Assembly (NCBI RefSeq): GCF_017304635.1
Contig: NZ_JAFKMA010000002.1
Coordinates: forward strand, 391,244-455,243
Direction of reading: 5' to 3'
From: Sphingomonas sp.
Lineage (GTDB): Bacteria > Pseudomonadota > Alphaproteobacteria > Sphingomonadales > Sphingomonadaceae
DNA length: 64,000 bases
Both the position numbers and the translations under genes were made by a program. A model generated the notes under the pieces. That model saw only the letters and a list, made by a program, of their open reading frames with translations, was not told the DNA's origin and searched no databases. Shown here in pieces: positions 52,519 to 61,164 of this stretch. Numbering within the stretch: the first letter of the stretch is position 1; the number at the start of each line of letters is the position of its first letter.

Positions 52519-53070
52519 TTGGGCGGCCGCTACGCGGTGACAACGGTATCGCGTCCGCGCGACGTGGACCGGATCGTCGCCGGACGTTTTGAGGATACAA
52601 ACCGCCTCTTCGTTCCACCGCAGCATTATGACGTTCGAGTGGATGCCGACGGAACGCCCGAGGTATGGGCAGAGCATATCGCTGCGCTGCTTGCGCCGAC
52701 GTTCGACCCGAAGCGGCCGACCGCGCTTTTCGTGGGCCGTTACCAGCCATTCCACGATGGCCATCGTGCGCTGGTCTTCAAAGATCTCCAGCGCGTCGGG
52801 CAAGCGTGCATAACGGTCCGCAATACGGAAGGCACATCGCCCAGTGATCCATTTGGCTTCGAGTATGTGAAGGCTCGCATTGAGACCGACCTCCGCGACT
52901 ATGCAGGCCGCTTCATCGTTGTCCAACTTCCAAACATTGCTGCAATATTCTACGGCCGCGACGCAGGATACCAGGTTGAGCAACCAAGTGTTGATGCTAA
53001 TATCGCCGCTCTGTCGGCTACAGAAGTAAGGCGACAGATGCGGCTTCAAACAGCCGTGCCGTCGACGTGA
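52519..53070 (+). CDS. Nucleotidyltransferase of the HxGH family (NMNAT-like), possibly a truncated two-domain protein
   Basis: 183 residues. The second half is a nucleotidyltransferase: ALFVGRYQPFHDGHRALVF (HxGH motif) and a C-terminal LSATEVRRQM like the ISxTxxR of NMN adenylyltransferases. The first ~60 residues (DTNRLFVPPQHYDVRV, EVWAEHIAALL) look like the end of an adenylylsulfate-kinase-type domain whose P-loop part is absent. It may be a remnant or a naturally short protein. The TTG start with GGAGG 6 nt upstream argues that it is expressed. Substrate unknown. Confidence 0.65.
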   Translation: MGGRYAVTTVSRPRDVDRIVAGRFEDTNRLFVPPQHYDVRVDADGTPEVWAEHIAALLAPTFDPKRPTALFVGRYQPFHDGHRALVFKDLQRVGQACITVRNTEGTSPSDPFGFEYVKARIETDLRDYAGRFIVVQLPNIAAIFYGRDAGYQVEQPSVDANIAALSATEVRRQMRLQTAVPST

Positions 53071-53451
53071 GATCAACCCGACAGGCGGCAGTATCGAATA
53101 TTCTACATTCCGAATATAGGGAAAGACTTGATATTTAAACGCGACGCAGCTTGCGCTAGAAGACGAAAATCCTGCAATATTGACGAATTATCTTCACTGT
53201 GCGCTCATATGTGCCGACGTTGTCAGCTGTCTATACTAATACCGTTGTGGAAATCAACTACCTAATCGAGGCCGCAACCACCGAGTGTGGCTCTATTGAA
53301 AGTACCTGCTCCAAGCGCACGGCGCACTGGACGGCGCGCCTTCAACTGTTTCTTTACCGTGCCACGTTAGCAGCGTAGGTGATCATGGTCGAGCTTCGTC
53401 CGGCCGGCAAATCCGCTCTGCGAGATTTGCGCAACTGCCAGATGCGGTCGC
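53071..53451. other. Non-coding stretch, AT-richer
   Basis: 381 bp with no convincing gene. The part next to the MucR-like gene holds GCAAATC (53407-53413) and GATTTGC (53424-53430), an inverted repeat that may end that transcript. The left part (GAATATTC...GAATATA) is AT-rich and may contain a promoter, but I cannot define one. Confidence 0.5.
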
Positions 53452-53895
53452 TCACTTCGTCTTAGACTTCAGGGTTTGGCCCGGCTTGCGACCGAGACCA
53501 ATCTTTTTCGCCATAGCGCGTCGCGTCTCGCTGTAGGTCGGTGCAACCATTGGATAATCGACTTTGAGATTGTAGCGCTCACGATATTGGTCAGGTGTGA
53601 GGCCGTGCGTGGATAGATGGCGGCGCAACGTACGATATGGCTTGCCGTCGATCAGACTGATGATGTGGTCACGGGATGCCAGCGACTTGCGGACGCTAAC
53701 GACCGGCTCGTAGATCGGAGTGCCGCCGACTTCCGCCGCGTCGGCCGACGCCATGGGCGTGATGGCGCCTTGCATCGACTTAAAGAACGCTAGGGCGTCG
53801 TCAGCGCTGGCTCGCGTGTTCGGGTTCGCCAGCCATGCAGCGGTCAGCTCCGCGGCGATTTCGATTATGTCAGTGGAGGAGGTATCTTCGGTCAT
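53452..53895 (-). CDS. MucR/Ros-family regulator without zinc-finger cysteines
   Basis: 147 residues. The C-terminal half follows Ros/MucR closely: DGKPYRTLRRHLSTHGLTPD, YRERYNLKVDYPMVAPTYSE, AMAKKIGLGRKPG. In the usual zinc finger the motif reads ICLEDG with cysteine; here it is ISLIDG and the protein has no cysteine at all, while the two His (RRHLSTHG) remain. Some natural MucR relatives also lack Cys, so DNA binding is still plausible. The start at 53895 follows GGGGA. Island location suggests control of island or surface genes. Confidence 0.85.
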   Translation of the reverse strand: MTEDTSSTDIIEIAAELTAAWLANPNTRASADDALAFFKSMQGAITPMASADAAEVGGTPIYEPVVSVRKSLASRDHIISLIDGKPYRTLRRHLSTHGLTPDQYRERYNLKVDYPMVAPTYSETRRAMAKKIGLGRKPGQTLKSKTK

Positions 53896-54351
53896 TGTTG
53901 GCAATCCCCAGAAATGCGCCAGAGCCAAAGCTGATTATGGCCGGGCCGTCAACGACCATTTGTGTCAGTAGAACCGGCTTGCTTTACGATGGACCCTCCA
54001 ACCAGATGCTACAACCGGATTGTTTTGCCACCACGCCGATGGTGGTGCGATCACTCGATGTACTTCTTGAGCTTGTTGCTTTGAGGAAGCGGCGAAAAAG
54101 TTATGCGCCGATCGGTTGCGAAGTAGGGGCGGTACTGTTGGTCTTGGTCGTGCGGAAGTGAATTATTAGGATTGAAGTAAGCTTCACCCAAGTAGAATCA
54201 CAAACTGCGGATACGCGAAAAGTAAAATACGAAACTTTCGGCAAAAATAAAAGTTTATCTCGCTAAGCTGGCATTAAGTGCTTGCTGAGCTAGATAATCC
54301 ATTCATCACGCTTAAATAACGCATCTTACGCTGTACACGAAAGGACCATTA
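53896..54351. other. Low-GC non-coding stretch
   Basis: 456 bp, among the most AT-rich of the window, especially 54160-54350. Short open frames here have no ribosome binding site or family character. It likely holds promoters for the flanking genes. Confidence 0.5.
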
Positions 54352-54603
54352 CTAGTGATCAGGAATCGAGGAATCAGAAACAATAGAATTAACTGAGCGT
54401 AAGCCGGCCAAGCAAGCCTGATATCGCATCGCGGCTAGTGATGTTGGATTGGCATTGGCAAAGATGGAGAGTATCTCGTCGTCTTGCGCGTCCCTCGCCT
54501 TACCCGCAGTTGTGGTGGAGAAGGTGTTAGGCGACGTTAGGGCATCATTGGTCAACTGCACAATGGCCACTGCTTTGGACAGAGATTGATGATAGGCAGA
54601 CAC
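54352..54603 (-). CDS. Small hypothetical protein (83 aa) at the edge of the RiPP locus
   Basis: 83 residues, GTG start with AAGGAG 9 nt upstream. Sequence begins MSAYHQSLSKAVAIVQLTND and ends SIVSDSSIPDH, with one cysteine; no membrane segment, no family recognised. It is rich in Ser/Thr/Asn/Ala. Its start overlaps the divergent nucleotidyltransferase-like gene by 15 bp, so one of the two starts may be wrong. A second small substrate peptide for the locus is possible but unsupported. Confidence 0.4.
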   Translation of the reverse strand: MSAYHQSLSKAVAIVQLTNDALTSPNTFSTTTAGKARDAQDDEILSIFANANPTSLAAMRYQACLAGLRSVNSIVSDSSIPDH

Positions 54604-55443
54604 TGCGATGAGCTCCTTGGCAGGGATCCGGCCGTTCTCGCGGCTCAGATCGATCGTGAATTGAGTGAATTGTATCCTAACCGGAACTTTTCGGCGTACC
54701 TACACGGTTCGAGCGTTGCAATTGACGACTGGGCGCTAGTACCTCCTGCAGATGTCGATCTGTTTGTAATGGTCCCTCGCCTCGATGCAAAGTTGTTTGA
54801 CGATATCCGACGCCGTTTCTCCGCGCTCGAAGTCCGAACGTTGCGCATGGTGCCAATCTTTGATGTCGGGCCAGTGGTTTACCCTACGGCAACAGCGCCG
54901 TCTCAACTCGCTCTTCAGGTCCAGATCGTAATTGGGCAGGAAATGCTTTCGCCGTTGACCCAAGATAGCCTGCAGCGCGGCGGGTCCTTGATCGGCGGCA
55001 ACGTGCTGAATGCAGAAAACCGACCATTGTCTCTTAGTTCGATCCAGCGTTGGCTCGGTTGGGATCTGATATTTGCCAGAGCGGTGACCTTAGACAAAAC
55101 AGCCTTTTTCTGGCGCTGGGTGTCGGATCAAGCGCCGCGTCGGGCCTTCCATCTCATTTCGCTGAGCGAGCCTCGTGCCCGCCAAAAGGCAACCGCATAC
55201 GCCGCTCGTCGGTTGCTGGAATGGAGCTTCGTCCTGCAACCGGTATTGGGCTCAAATGGTCGGCACGTCCCGCCTCCAACAGCGCTGGTTGACCTCGCCA
55301 TGGCGTGTCAGAGTCCAGATGAATTTGAGCGGGTCTGGGCTGAGAGCGATCAGCTCGAGGGCATTGTCGACGCCTGCCTCAGCGAAAACCGAGCGCTTTG
55401 GGCATGCATACGATCTATCGGACGAAGGCACTATTCACGATAG
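54589..55443 (+). CDS. Nucleotidyltransferase-fold protein in the RiPP locus
   Basis: 284 residues. The segment AYLHGSSVAIDDW (G40-S41), followed by ADVDLFVMV (D55 and D57), is the GS...DxD metal/nucleotide site of the polymerase-beta-type nucleotidyltransferase fold; a helical C-terminal half follows. It might nucleotidylate a peptide, a sugar or a small molecule. Its 3' end overlaps the 3' end of the kinase/lyase gene by 9 bp, tying it to the locus. No close family recognised. Start 54589 (ATG) preferred over TTG 54586. Confidence 0.6.
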   Translation: MIGRHCDELLGRDPAVLAAQIDRELSELYPNRNFSAYLHGSSVAIDDWALVPPADVDLFVMVPRLDAKLFDDIRRRFSALEVRTLRMVPIFDVGPVVYPTATAPSQLALQVQIVIGQEMLSPLTQDSLQRGGSLIGGNVLNAENRPLSLSSIQRWLGWDLIFARAVTLDKTAFFWRWVSDQAPRRAFHLISLSEPRARQKATAYAARRLLEWSFVLQPVLGSNGRHVPPPTALVDLAMACQSPDEFERVWAESDQLEGIVDACLSENRALWACIRSIGRRHYSR

Positions 55444-56757
55444 TTGGGCTGCAGCGAGACACGTGCCGACGCTTTCAGGGTTGAGGGCGAACAGTTCTCG
55501 CTTCATCGCTTCGACAGCCCATGCCTCAATGTCATCCGCTGAATCGAAGGACAGCAAAAACGCAGGTAGGTCGATCACTCGATCGGACTCGCTAAAGCTG
55601 TCTCTCAATTCCCGGTGCAGCACGGAGTATAGAAAATGAACCCGCTCGCGTGTAGCGACGTCGCTGATGGTCGGGTTTGCGAAATGATAGGTCCGAATCG
55701 AATCGAACGCCGCAGTCACCATCTCGCCGGCGCTTTCGAAATCTATTGCAAGTACTTCCCCGTTGCCGCTAGCCAAAAAGTTGGCAAGCTTGGGATCGCC
55801 GACGTACAATTTGGCGGCATGAATATGAGCGAGAATATGAAGCGCGCTCTCAAGATGTTCTATCGTGAGTTTGCCGCTTCTCTTGAGATGGAACAAACTC
55901 GTTCCATCGACGCGATCCAGTATCATGACATTGCGATCTTCGTATTCGTGAAACGCGTGCATGGCGGGAGCGACGTGCTGTAGATTGTGAACATGCAATA
56001 GCCTGAAAAACTGGTGCTCCGTCCGCAACAGGTCCATACCGTCGCGACCATCGGGTAGCGTCATTCCGCACCGGTATCCGACTTTGAGCACACGCTCGGT
56101 GCACGTCTCGCTCGACATGTCGAGCGCCGCAAATACCCCGCCTTTGCCGCCATGGCTCATAACCTCGTATATCGGAAAGCCGGCAAGAAGTTGATCGAAC
56201 GCGGTTCGATCAGGCGGAGCCTCCAGAAACGGGAGAAATGGGTCCTGCAATTCCGCGCGGATCCACTGCGCAGCCCGTGATCTGTCATCCTCGATTTGAC
56301 GGTTGCCGACGTTAAGCGTCGTGCCGTGAAAACTGCCAAACCGATACGATAGGGGGTAGCCGCCGCCCATCTCGATCGCAAACGGAGGTTTGGGGGAGGT
56401 GTAGCGAAACGGGCTAAGCGCCCCTTTCAATTGCATCACTAAGTCATCACTTACTTGATCGGCTCTCAGGTAGGCGACGATGACCTTTCCGACTTGCGAC
56501 AACCCATACAACCCAGCGTTCATCTTTCTCAGGGCCTTGTCCGTCGCGACATATTTGTAGCTGATGTTGTGCCGCTCAAATATGGGTGACACCGCTTGAA
56601 GCGTCCCGACAAAATGTGGCCGACTTGCCGAGATATAGAGCTTCCAGCCCTGCGCTTCGACGGGATCGACGCCGACGAAATGCCACTTCCCGTCAGTAAT
56701 GAGCGCCGCTCCTGGCGGTGGTGGAATGACGATCGATGTGTAGCGGTCCGAGAGCAC
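55435..56757 (-). CDS. Class III lanthipeptide-synthetase-like lyase/kinase, no cyclase domain
   Basis: 440 residues. Residues ~20-150 match the N-terminal region of LanKC enzymes: QGWKLYISASRPHFVGTLQA, SYKYVATDKAL, GKVIVAYLRAD, FRY...PLSYRFGSF. Residues ~195-400 are a Ser/Thr-kinase-like domain with Gly-rich loop (SHGGKGGVF), VLK (K225), GDPKLANFL (D321, N326) and IDFE (D339) in place of DFG. LanKC enzymes continue with a LanC-like cyclase of ~400 residues; this protein ends after the kinase. Such enzymes phosphorylate Ser/Thr and eliminate phosphate. GTG start with GGAGG just upstream; follows the precursor gene by 76 bp. Confidence 0.78.
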   Translation of the reverse strand: MLSDRYTSIVIPPPPGAALITDGKWHFVGVDPVEAQGWKLYISASRPHFVGTLQAVSPIFERHNISYKYVATDKALRKMNAGLYGLSQVGKVIVAYLRADQVSDDLVMQLKGALSPFRYTSPKPPFAIEMGGGYPLSYRFGSFHGTTLNVGNRQIEDDRSRAAQWIRAELQDPFLPFLEAPPDRTAFDQLLAGFPIYEVMSHGGKGGVFAALDMSSETCTERVLKVGYRCGMTLPDGRDGMDLLRTEHQFFRLLHVHNLQHVAPAMHAFHEYEDRNVMILDRVDGTSLFHLKRSGKLTIEHLESALHILAHIHAAKLYVGDPKLANFLASGNGEVLAIDFESAGEMVTAAFDSIRTYHFANPTISDVATRERVHFLYSVLHRELRDSFSESDRVIDLPAFLLSFDSADDIEAWAVEAMKRELFALNPESVGTCLAAAQLS

Positions 56758-56833
56758 CTATGCCTCCAGCGAAATAGCGATATGCCAGCGCATCTTGTGA
56801 ACACGCCGGCACATCAGGATAGGTCACGGATGA

Positions 56834-57124
56834 TTAGTAGGCGCTTGTCGGGATAAAGATTGTGGTTAGCGTGATCGTCAGCCATGTTGACATTTCTTCG
56901 CTGGCTTCGGTCGGCTGAGCCGCAGCGAGATCGGTGCTGTTGGTGATAAAGCCGACGAGAGCTTCAGCGCGCTCGTCATCGCTCACCTTCCCGCGCAATG
57001 CCTCGCGAAGCGCTGTGTAACGCGCGGGGTCAGCTCTGATCTCGCTGATTGTCTCAAGTGCCCGGGCGCGCTCGCCTGCGCGTTCTTCAGCAGACAGCTC
57101 TTGAAGCGCTGACAGTTTTGCCAT
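56834..57124 (-). CDS. Candidate RiPP precursor peptide, Cys-free
   Basis: 96 residues. The first ~70 form a charged helical leader (ELSAEERAGERARALETISE; SDDERAEALVGFITNSTDLA). The tail, STWLTITLTTIFIPTSAY (79-96), is short, hydrophobic and contains six Thr, two Ser, three Ile and no Cys, the look of a core peptide. GGGA lies ~8 nt upstream of the ATG. It is the first gene of a minus-strand unit with the LanKC-like enzyme and is divergent from the radical SAM gene. No Cys anywhere in the peptide, so no lanthionine can form. The leader/core boundary is a guess. Confidence 0.72.
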   Translation of the reverse strand: MAKLSALQELSAEERAGERARALETISEIRADPARYTALREALRGKVSDDERAEALVGFITNSTDLAAAQPTEASEEMSTWLTITLTTIFIPTSAY

Positions 57125-57456
57125 TTCCGGTTCCCTTTCGATAAGTGGCGTGTCATCTTGTCCAATCGCTCTGATCGTTAAACTGCGGCGATCGGCGGGT
57201 AGATAGTGCCATTGTTGCGTATCAAAGCAATTCGGCCAGCACAGAAAATAGGGTCCGATATGAAGGTAAAAGCACGTGGATTTGAAGGGAACATCCATTC
57301 AAAACTGCGCCAATTCCGGAGCAAATAACTCTTAAACTTTCGCGGAGGGTGACCATACTCCTATGCTTGCTGGGGCACAGGGCTTCGCCGGTCGGAAGAT
57401 GCCACGCCACCTGCATCGGGCAGCGAGTTTGGCAAATAGCTCCGGGAGTTTGAACG
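57125..57456. other. Divergent control region of the RiPP locus
   Basis: 332 bp between the precursor (-) and radical SAM (+) starts. No gene is visible. It must hold promoters for both operons. GGGAG precedes the radical SAM GTG, and a segment near 57330-57360 (TTAAAC...CATACT) is a weak promoter-like candidate. Confidence 0.5.
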
Positions 57457-59382
57457 GTGATCGACAACACAAATCACAGTCGCGCGACGCCTGGTCCCGT
57501 CGCGCTGGTCAGCATGCCGTGGTTCTGGTCCTACATGCCATCCATTCAGCTGGCCATTATCAAGCGGTGCTTAAATGACCTCGGGGTGGAATCGAATGTC
57601 TTCGAATTCTATGCCGACTTCGTCAAGCTTACCGGGCAGGCGTTATATACGACGATAGCCAATAGCGAGCCATACTTGGCGGACGGCCTTTTTACACAAG
57701 ACTATTACGGAGATCGGCGTGAGGCTGAGCCCGGAATGAGCCAGTGCTCCTCCCTCAGCTTGGTCGATGTCGAGTCCGAACTGCGTTTACTCTTTCCGCC
57801 CGTGATCGATCGCTTCCTCGACGCTTGTCTGGCGGATACGGATTGGAGTCAGTTTCGCGCGATCTGCTTTTCGCTGACGGCGCAACAGACCGGTGCCTCG
57901 ATGGCGCTAGCAAAAAGGATTAAGGAGCACTGCCCTGATCAATTCATCGTCGTGGGAGGAGCGGCATGTCACGGTGAGATGGGTGCAGCGCTCCTCGAAT
58001 TATGTCCCGAGTTCGATGTTGCGGTACAGGGTGAAGCCGAGCACGTGCTGCCTGAGCTTATTCGTGCCCTTGACGGCCAAATGTCTTGGGCAGAAGTGTC
58101 AGGCGTTAGCTGGCGAGACGTCCATGGCGAGGTTCGGCGCAATTCCTCGACCAAGCTTCATCAGTTGCGTATCCCGCGGAGCGCGCTGAATTTCGACGCC
58201 TACTTTGATCGCATTCGTCGGACTGGGGCGCTGCAGCTGAAGCAAGTTTGGATCCCGTTCGAGAGTAGCCGCGGTTGCTGGTACGGTGAAAAAACGCAGT
58301 GCACGTTCTGTGGGCTAAACGAAATTATTCAGTATCGCGAGCGGGACAATGGGGGTCTTTTAGCCGAGCTTGAAAGTTATGAGCGTCGCTATGCCGTAAC
58401 GAGTTTTTTTGCGGTTGACCTCATCATGCCGCGAAGTTTCTTTAAAGGGTTCCTTCCCGACCTGGAGAAAGCGGGCAAGGATTGGAAAATATTCTACGAG
58501 GTCAAGTCGAACATGCGTAGAGAGGAGATCGCACTGTTATCGCGATCTGGGGTGACGTGGATCCAGCCCGGTATAGAGAGCCTCGATGATGACGTGCTGG
58601 CCCTCATGCGAAAAGGAGTGAAGGCGGCGCATAACGTGCAGACGCTACGCTTATCGCTCGAGGGAAACGTGGCGGTAAGCTGGAATATCATTTTCGGGTT
58701 CCCGGGAGAGAAACCGGAAAGTTACTTTTCGATGGCGGCGCTATTCCCAAGCCTTCACCACCTTGACCCGCCAGGTGGCCTAGGGGTGTTCGAGGTTCAC
58801 CGGTTCAGCCCGTTTCACGACTCCCCGGAGGCGCTCGGTATTGTCGTAAAGGGCCCTCATCCCAAGTATCGTTCAGTTTTTCCGGTCGACGAGAAATTGC
58901 TGAACAGGCTGGTCTACCGTTTCGAATTTGATTTTATCCAGGCGCCGGGCGCAGATTTGGCGCGAGCACATGCGGCGGTCTCAGGAGCCGTCGTTGCGTG
59001 GCAGGACGCGCGGCGACGCGGCGCGGCATTTGAGGCGATAGAATTGAGCAGCGGTGAAATGCTTTTGAAGGACTCACGTCATACATCCAGTGCCGTGACG
59101 ACAAGATTGAGTGCTCACCAATCAGTGTTGCTTGGGTATTTGTTAGAGATGCGAGCAGAAGCTAGGTTGGAAGCCGAATTTGAACGGTTTGCACCATCGG
59201 CATATCGCGCTCTCGGTGGTCGTGAAGGGCTGCCGAGACTGCTCGATCGCTGGGAGCGCGATGGCATTGTCCTGAAATTGTCGGGCTACGTGCAGGGGCT
59301 CCCGACACTCCAATCAGCGTCGGTTCCTGACGAGTTCTTGTCCCGTTCCCGACCGGCGCCGGTCGAAGAGATCGCCGCTTGA
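57457..59382 (+). CDS. RiPP-maturation radical SAM enzyme (B12-binding-type N-terminus)
   Basis: 641 residues. N-terminus VALVSMPWFWSYMPSIQLAI and a Rossmann-like region (ICFSLTAQQTGASMALAKRI; FIVVGGAACHGEMGAALLEL; DVAVQGEAEHVLPELI) look like a cobalamin-binding domain. The SAM cluster motif is C274-x7-C282-x2-C285 within RGCWYGEKTQCTFCGLN, the variant typical of 'RiPP maturation radical SAM protein 1' (TIGR03975, from memory). GIESLDDDVLALMRKGV and FPGEKPESY belong to the radical SAM barrel. A C-terminal ~170-residue region follows. GTG start after GGGAG. Probably modifies the neighbouring precursor, for example by C-methylation. Confidence 0.88.
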   Translation: MIDNTNHSRATPGPVALVSMPWFWSYMPSIQLAIIKRCLNDLGVESNVFEFYADFVKLTGQALYTTIANSEPYLADGLFTQDYYGDRREAEPGMSQCSSLSLVDVESELRLLFPPVIDRFLDACLADTDWSQFRAICFSLTAQQTGASMALAKRIKEHCPDQFIVVGGAACHGEMGAALLELCPEFDVAVQGEAEHVLPELIRALDGQMSWAEVSGVSWRDVHGEVRRNSSTKLHQLRIPRSALNFDAYFDRIRRTGALQLKQVWIPFESSRGCWYGEKTQCTFCGLNEIIQYRERDNGGLLAELESYERRYAVTSFFAVDLIMPRSFFKGFLPDLEKAGKDWKIFYEVKSNMRREEIALLSRSGVTWIQPGIESLDDDVLALMRKGVKAAHNVQTLRLSLEGNVAVSWNIIFGFPGEKPESYFSMAALFPSLHHLDPPGGLGVFEVHRFSPFHDSPEALGIVVKGPHPKYRSVFPVDEKLLNRLVYRFEFDFIQAPGADLARAHAAVSGAVVAWQDARRRGAAFEAIELSSGEMLLKDSRHTSSAVTTRLSAHQSVLLGYLLEMRAEARLEAEFERFAPSAYRALGGREGLPRLLDRWERDGIVLKLSGYVQGLPTLQSASVPDEFLSRSRPAPVEEIAA

Positions 59383-59401
59383 TCGCTCATCCGCATCAAG
59401 C

Positions 59402-60433
59402 ATGCTTTCTTCTAACGTGAGCGGAAAGGTTTTCGTGCCGCCGACGCCGACCTCCCCGTCGCGCGTTGATCGGGCGATCGTCGGCGCGATCCTTCGGGAA
59501 GCCCTCACGATTCCCGTAACAATGGCAGTGTGCTTGGTCGTTTTGCTCGGTACCCTCGCTTGGGGCATCGGCACCGTTAGGCGCTTAGGCAGTGATCGGG
59601 CGGCTCTAACCGCGGCTCTCCTCGTGTCGCTTATGGCAACTGTCGTGCACATTTCATGGCGTAGGAGACTGATTGCGCTGCAGGGAGACGGACTTTGTGT
59701 GCCAGGTGCCCGGGCACCGGGAGCGTCGCTTCGCTATGTCGGATCCTACCATGTTGCAGGCTTAGTCGGCACGACGCTGTTAGTATCGACGGTTACGTTG
59801 GACGGCGAAGGTCTCGCGATCTCGGCTTATCTCGGCAGCGTCGCAATTGTTGAGCTGGCTTGGCTGATGCTGCATGCCATTCGACGGGCAAGAGGCGATG
59901 GCGTATGGCGTAAGACATACAGCAGATTTCGCCTACGATCAGGCGGGTTAGCGTGGCGGGTCATCATTCCGGGTGTGGCAGGAGTGAGCGTGCTTACTTT
60001 GGCTGTCGCTCATAACAATGCTATGCGAGCGTTCGCCGGTTTTGTCGTATTCGTCGGCTTGATTGCTATCACGCCGGTCAGCGTCAAACTTGTCAATTTC
60101 GAGCGCCAGACTGGTCATGGAGCACGCGCTATTGTTGGCCGGCGCCTTGCCGCAGGGTTTTGTCTTGGTGTGGTCTTGAGCCCCTGCATCTTGGTGGACC
60201 GACCCGGCGCGATGGTGCTGTACGCCCTATGGGCTGGGGTGATGCTATATCGATGCTGCGAAACCCTAACCTCAATCGTTTTCCCCAAGCCTGTGACCGG
60301 CTTCGCTCTCGCAGCCGAAATCCTGCTGGTAGGCGTCGTTGCGGCCCTGTTTCTGCCGCTTGCGCCAATCGCATACGGATGCGTTACCTGGTATCTCGCT
60401 CGACGGGCCAACAAAAAGCGTTGGATGTTATGA
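59402..60433 (+). CDS. Polytopic membrane protein, ABC exporter permease partner
   Basis: 343 residues with about eight hydrophobic helices (e.g. TMAVCLVVLLGTLAWGIG; AALTAALLVSLMATVVHISW; FVVFVGLIAITPVSV; GFALAAEILLVGVVAALFLP). No recognisable permease family motif. The ATG at 59402 lies 19 bp after the radical SAM stop, and the stop overlaps the start of an ABC ATPase (ATGA), so it is the likely membrane half of that transporter. Probable role: export of the mature peptide, or self-protection. Confidence 0.7.
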   Translation: MLSSNVSGKVFVPPTPTSPSRVDRAIVGAILREALTIPVTMAVCLVVLLGTLAWGIGTVRRLGSDRAALTAALLVSLMATVVHISWRRRLIALQGDGLCVPGARAPGASLRYVGSYHVAGLVGTTLLVSTVTLDGEGLAISAYLGSVAIVELAWLMLHAIRRARGDGVWRKTYSRFRLRSGGLAWRVIIPGVAGVSVLTLAVAHNNAMRAFAGFVVFVGLIAITPVSVKLVNFERQTGHGARAIVGRRLAAGFCLGVVLSPCILVDRPGAMVLYALWAGVMLYRCCETLTSIVFPKPVTGFALAAEILLVGVVAALFLPLAPIAYGCVTWYLARRANKKRWML

Positions 60434-61140
60434 GCCGCATCGACATTCGTAAGGTCAGCGTGGTTCGAGGCGGAACGCCGGTCGTTCACCGCGCGACATT
60501 CGGTGTCGCAGCCAGTACTTGGTTCGGCGTGATCGGTGCAAACGGTTCTGGCAAGACCTCGTTGCTTCGTGCAATCGCCGGACGTCTCGACATTGCCGAG
60601 GGTGAATGTGCAATTGCCGGCACAGAGTTGTCGACCGATCGGTTCCGACGCGCGCAATGCATCGGCTTCATGCCAACTATTGAATCGCTACCGACCGTGC
60701 TGACTGGAAGGCAGATTCTTCGATTGGCGGCGCCGCGAGGATCTGACGGCCTGCATTCCCTGGGTCCCATCAACGCGGCGCTGCACATTGGCGCGCTCTT
60801 GGATCAGCCGGTCGCCCATTTCTCGTCGGGCATGCGTCAGCGACTAGCCATTGCTTGCGCATTCGCGTCGGGTGCCTCTGCGATCATCCTTGACGAACCA
60901 TTCAACTGGCTTGATCCAGTTGCCGCCTTTGACACCCGTACGGCTTTGGCGGCGATGGTCGCTGCCGGACTGACCCTCGTAACGGCGCTCCATGACATGT
61001 CGGTGTTTGCGCGGTGTTGCCACGCCGGTATCGTAATGAGCGATGGTGCCGTCGCCCTAAGCTTGTCCGACAGCGACCTGCGCCACGGCCAGCAGGATCC
61101 TGCTGCCTTTGAGGATCGCCTGATTGCTGCGCTGCGGTAA
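60430..61140 (+). CDS. ABC transporter ATP-binding protein of the RiPP locus
   Basis: 236 residues. Walker A GANGSGKTSLLRAIAG, a Q-loop-region stretch GFMPTIESLPTVLTG in which the expected Gln is not obvious, signature FSSGMRQRLAIACAFASG, Walker B ASAIILDEPFNWLDP, and H-loop TALHDMSV. Translation is coupled to the membrane protein by a 4-bp overlap. Drives export or immunity. A C-terminal ~40-residue tail is not typical. Confidence 0.88.
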   Translation: MSRIDIRKVSVVRGGTPVVHRATFGVAASTWFGVIGANGSGKTSLLRAIAGRLDIAEGECAIAGTELSTDRFRRAQCIGFMPTIESLPTVLTGRQILRLAAPRGSDGLHSLGPINAALHIGALLDQPVAHFSSGMRQRLAIACAFASGASAIILDEPFNWLDPVAAFDTRTALAAMVAAGLTLVTALHDMSVFARCCHAGIVMSDGAVALSLSDSDLRHGQQDPAAFEDRLIAALR

Positions 61141-61164
61141 GATGGCCGGTGGCTCGGCACCAGG

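Noticed and set aside
53835-54161. 108-aa plus-strand frame overlapping the start of the MucR-like gene
   Set aside because: No ribosome binding site, no family features, and it crosses the regulator's promoter region.
60115-60657. Minus-strand 180-aa frame opposite the ABC genes
   Set aside because: The plus-strand ATPase has all its motifs; this frame has no ribosome binding site or domain.
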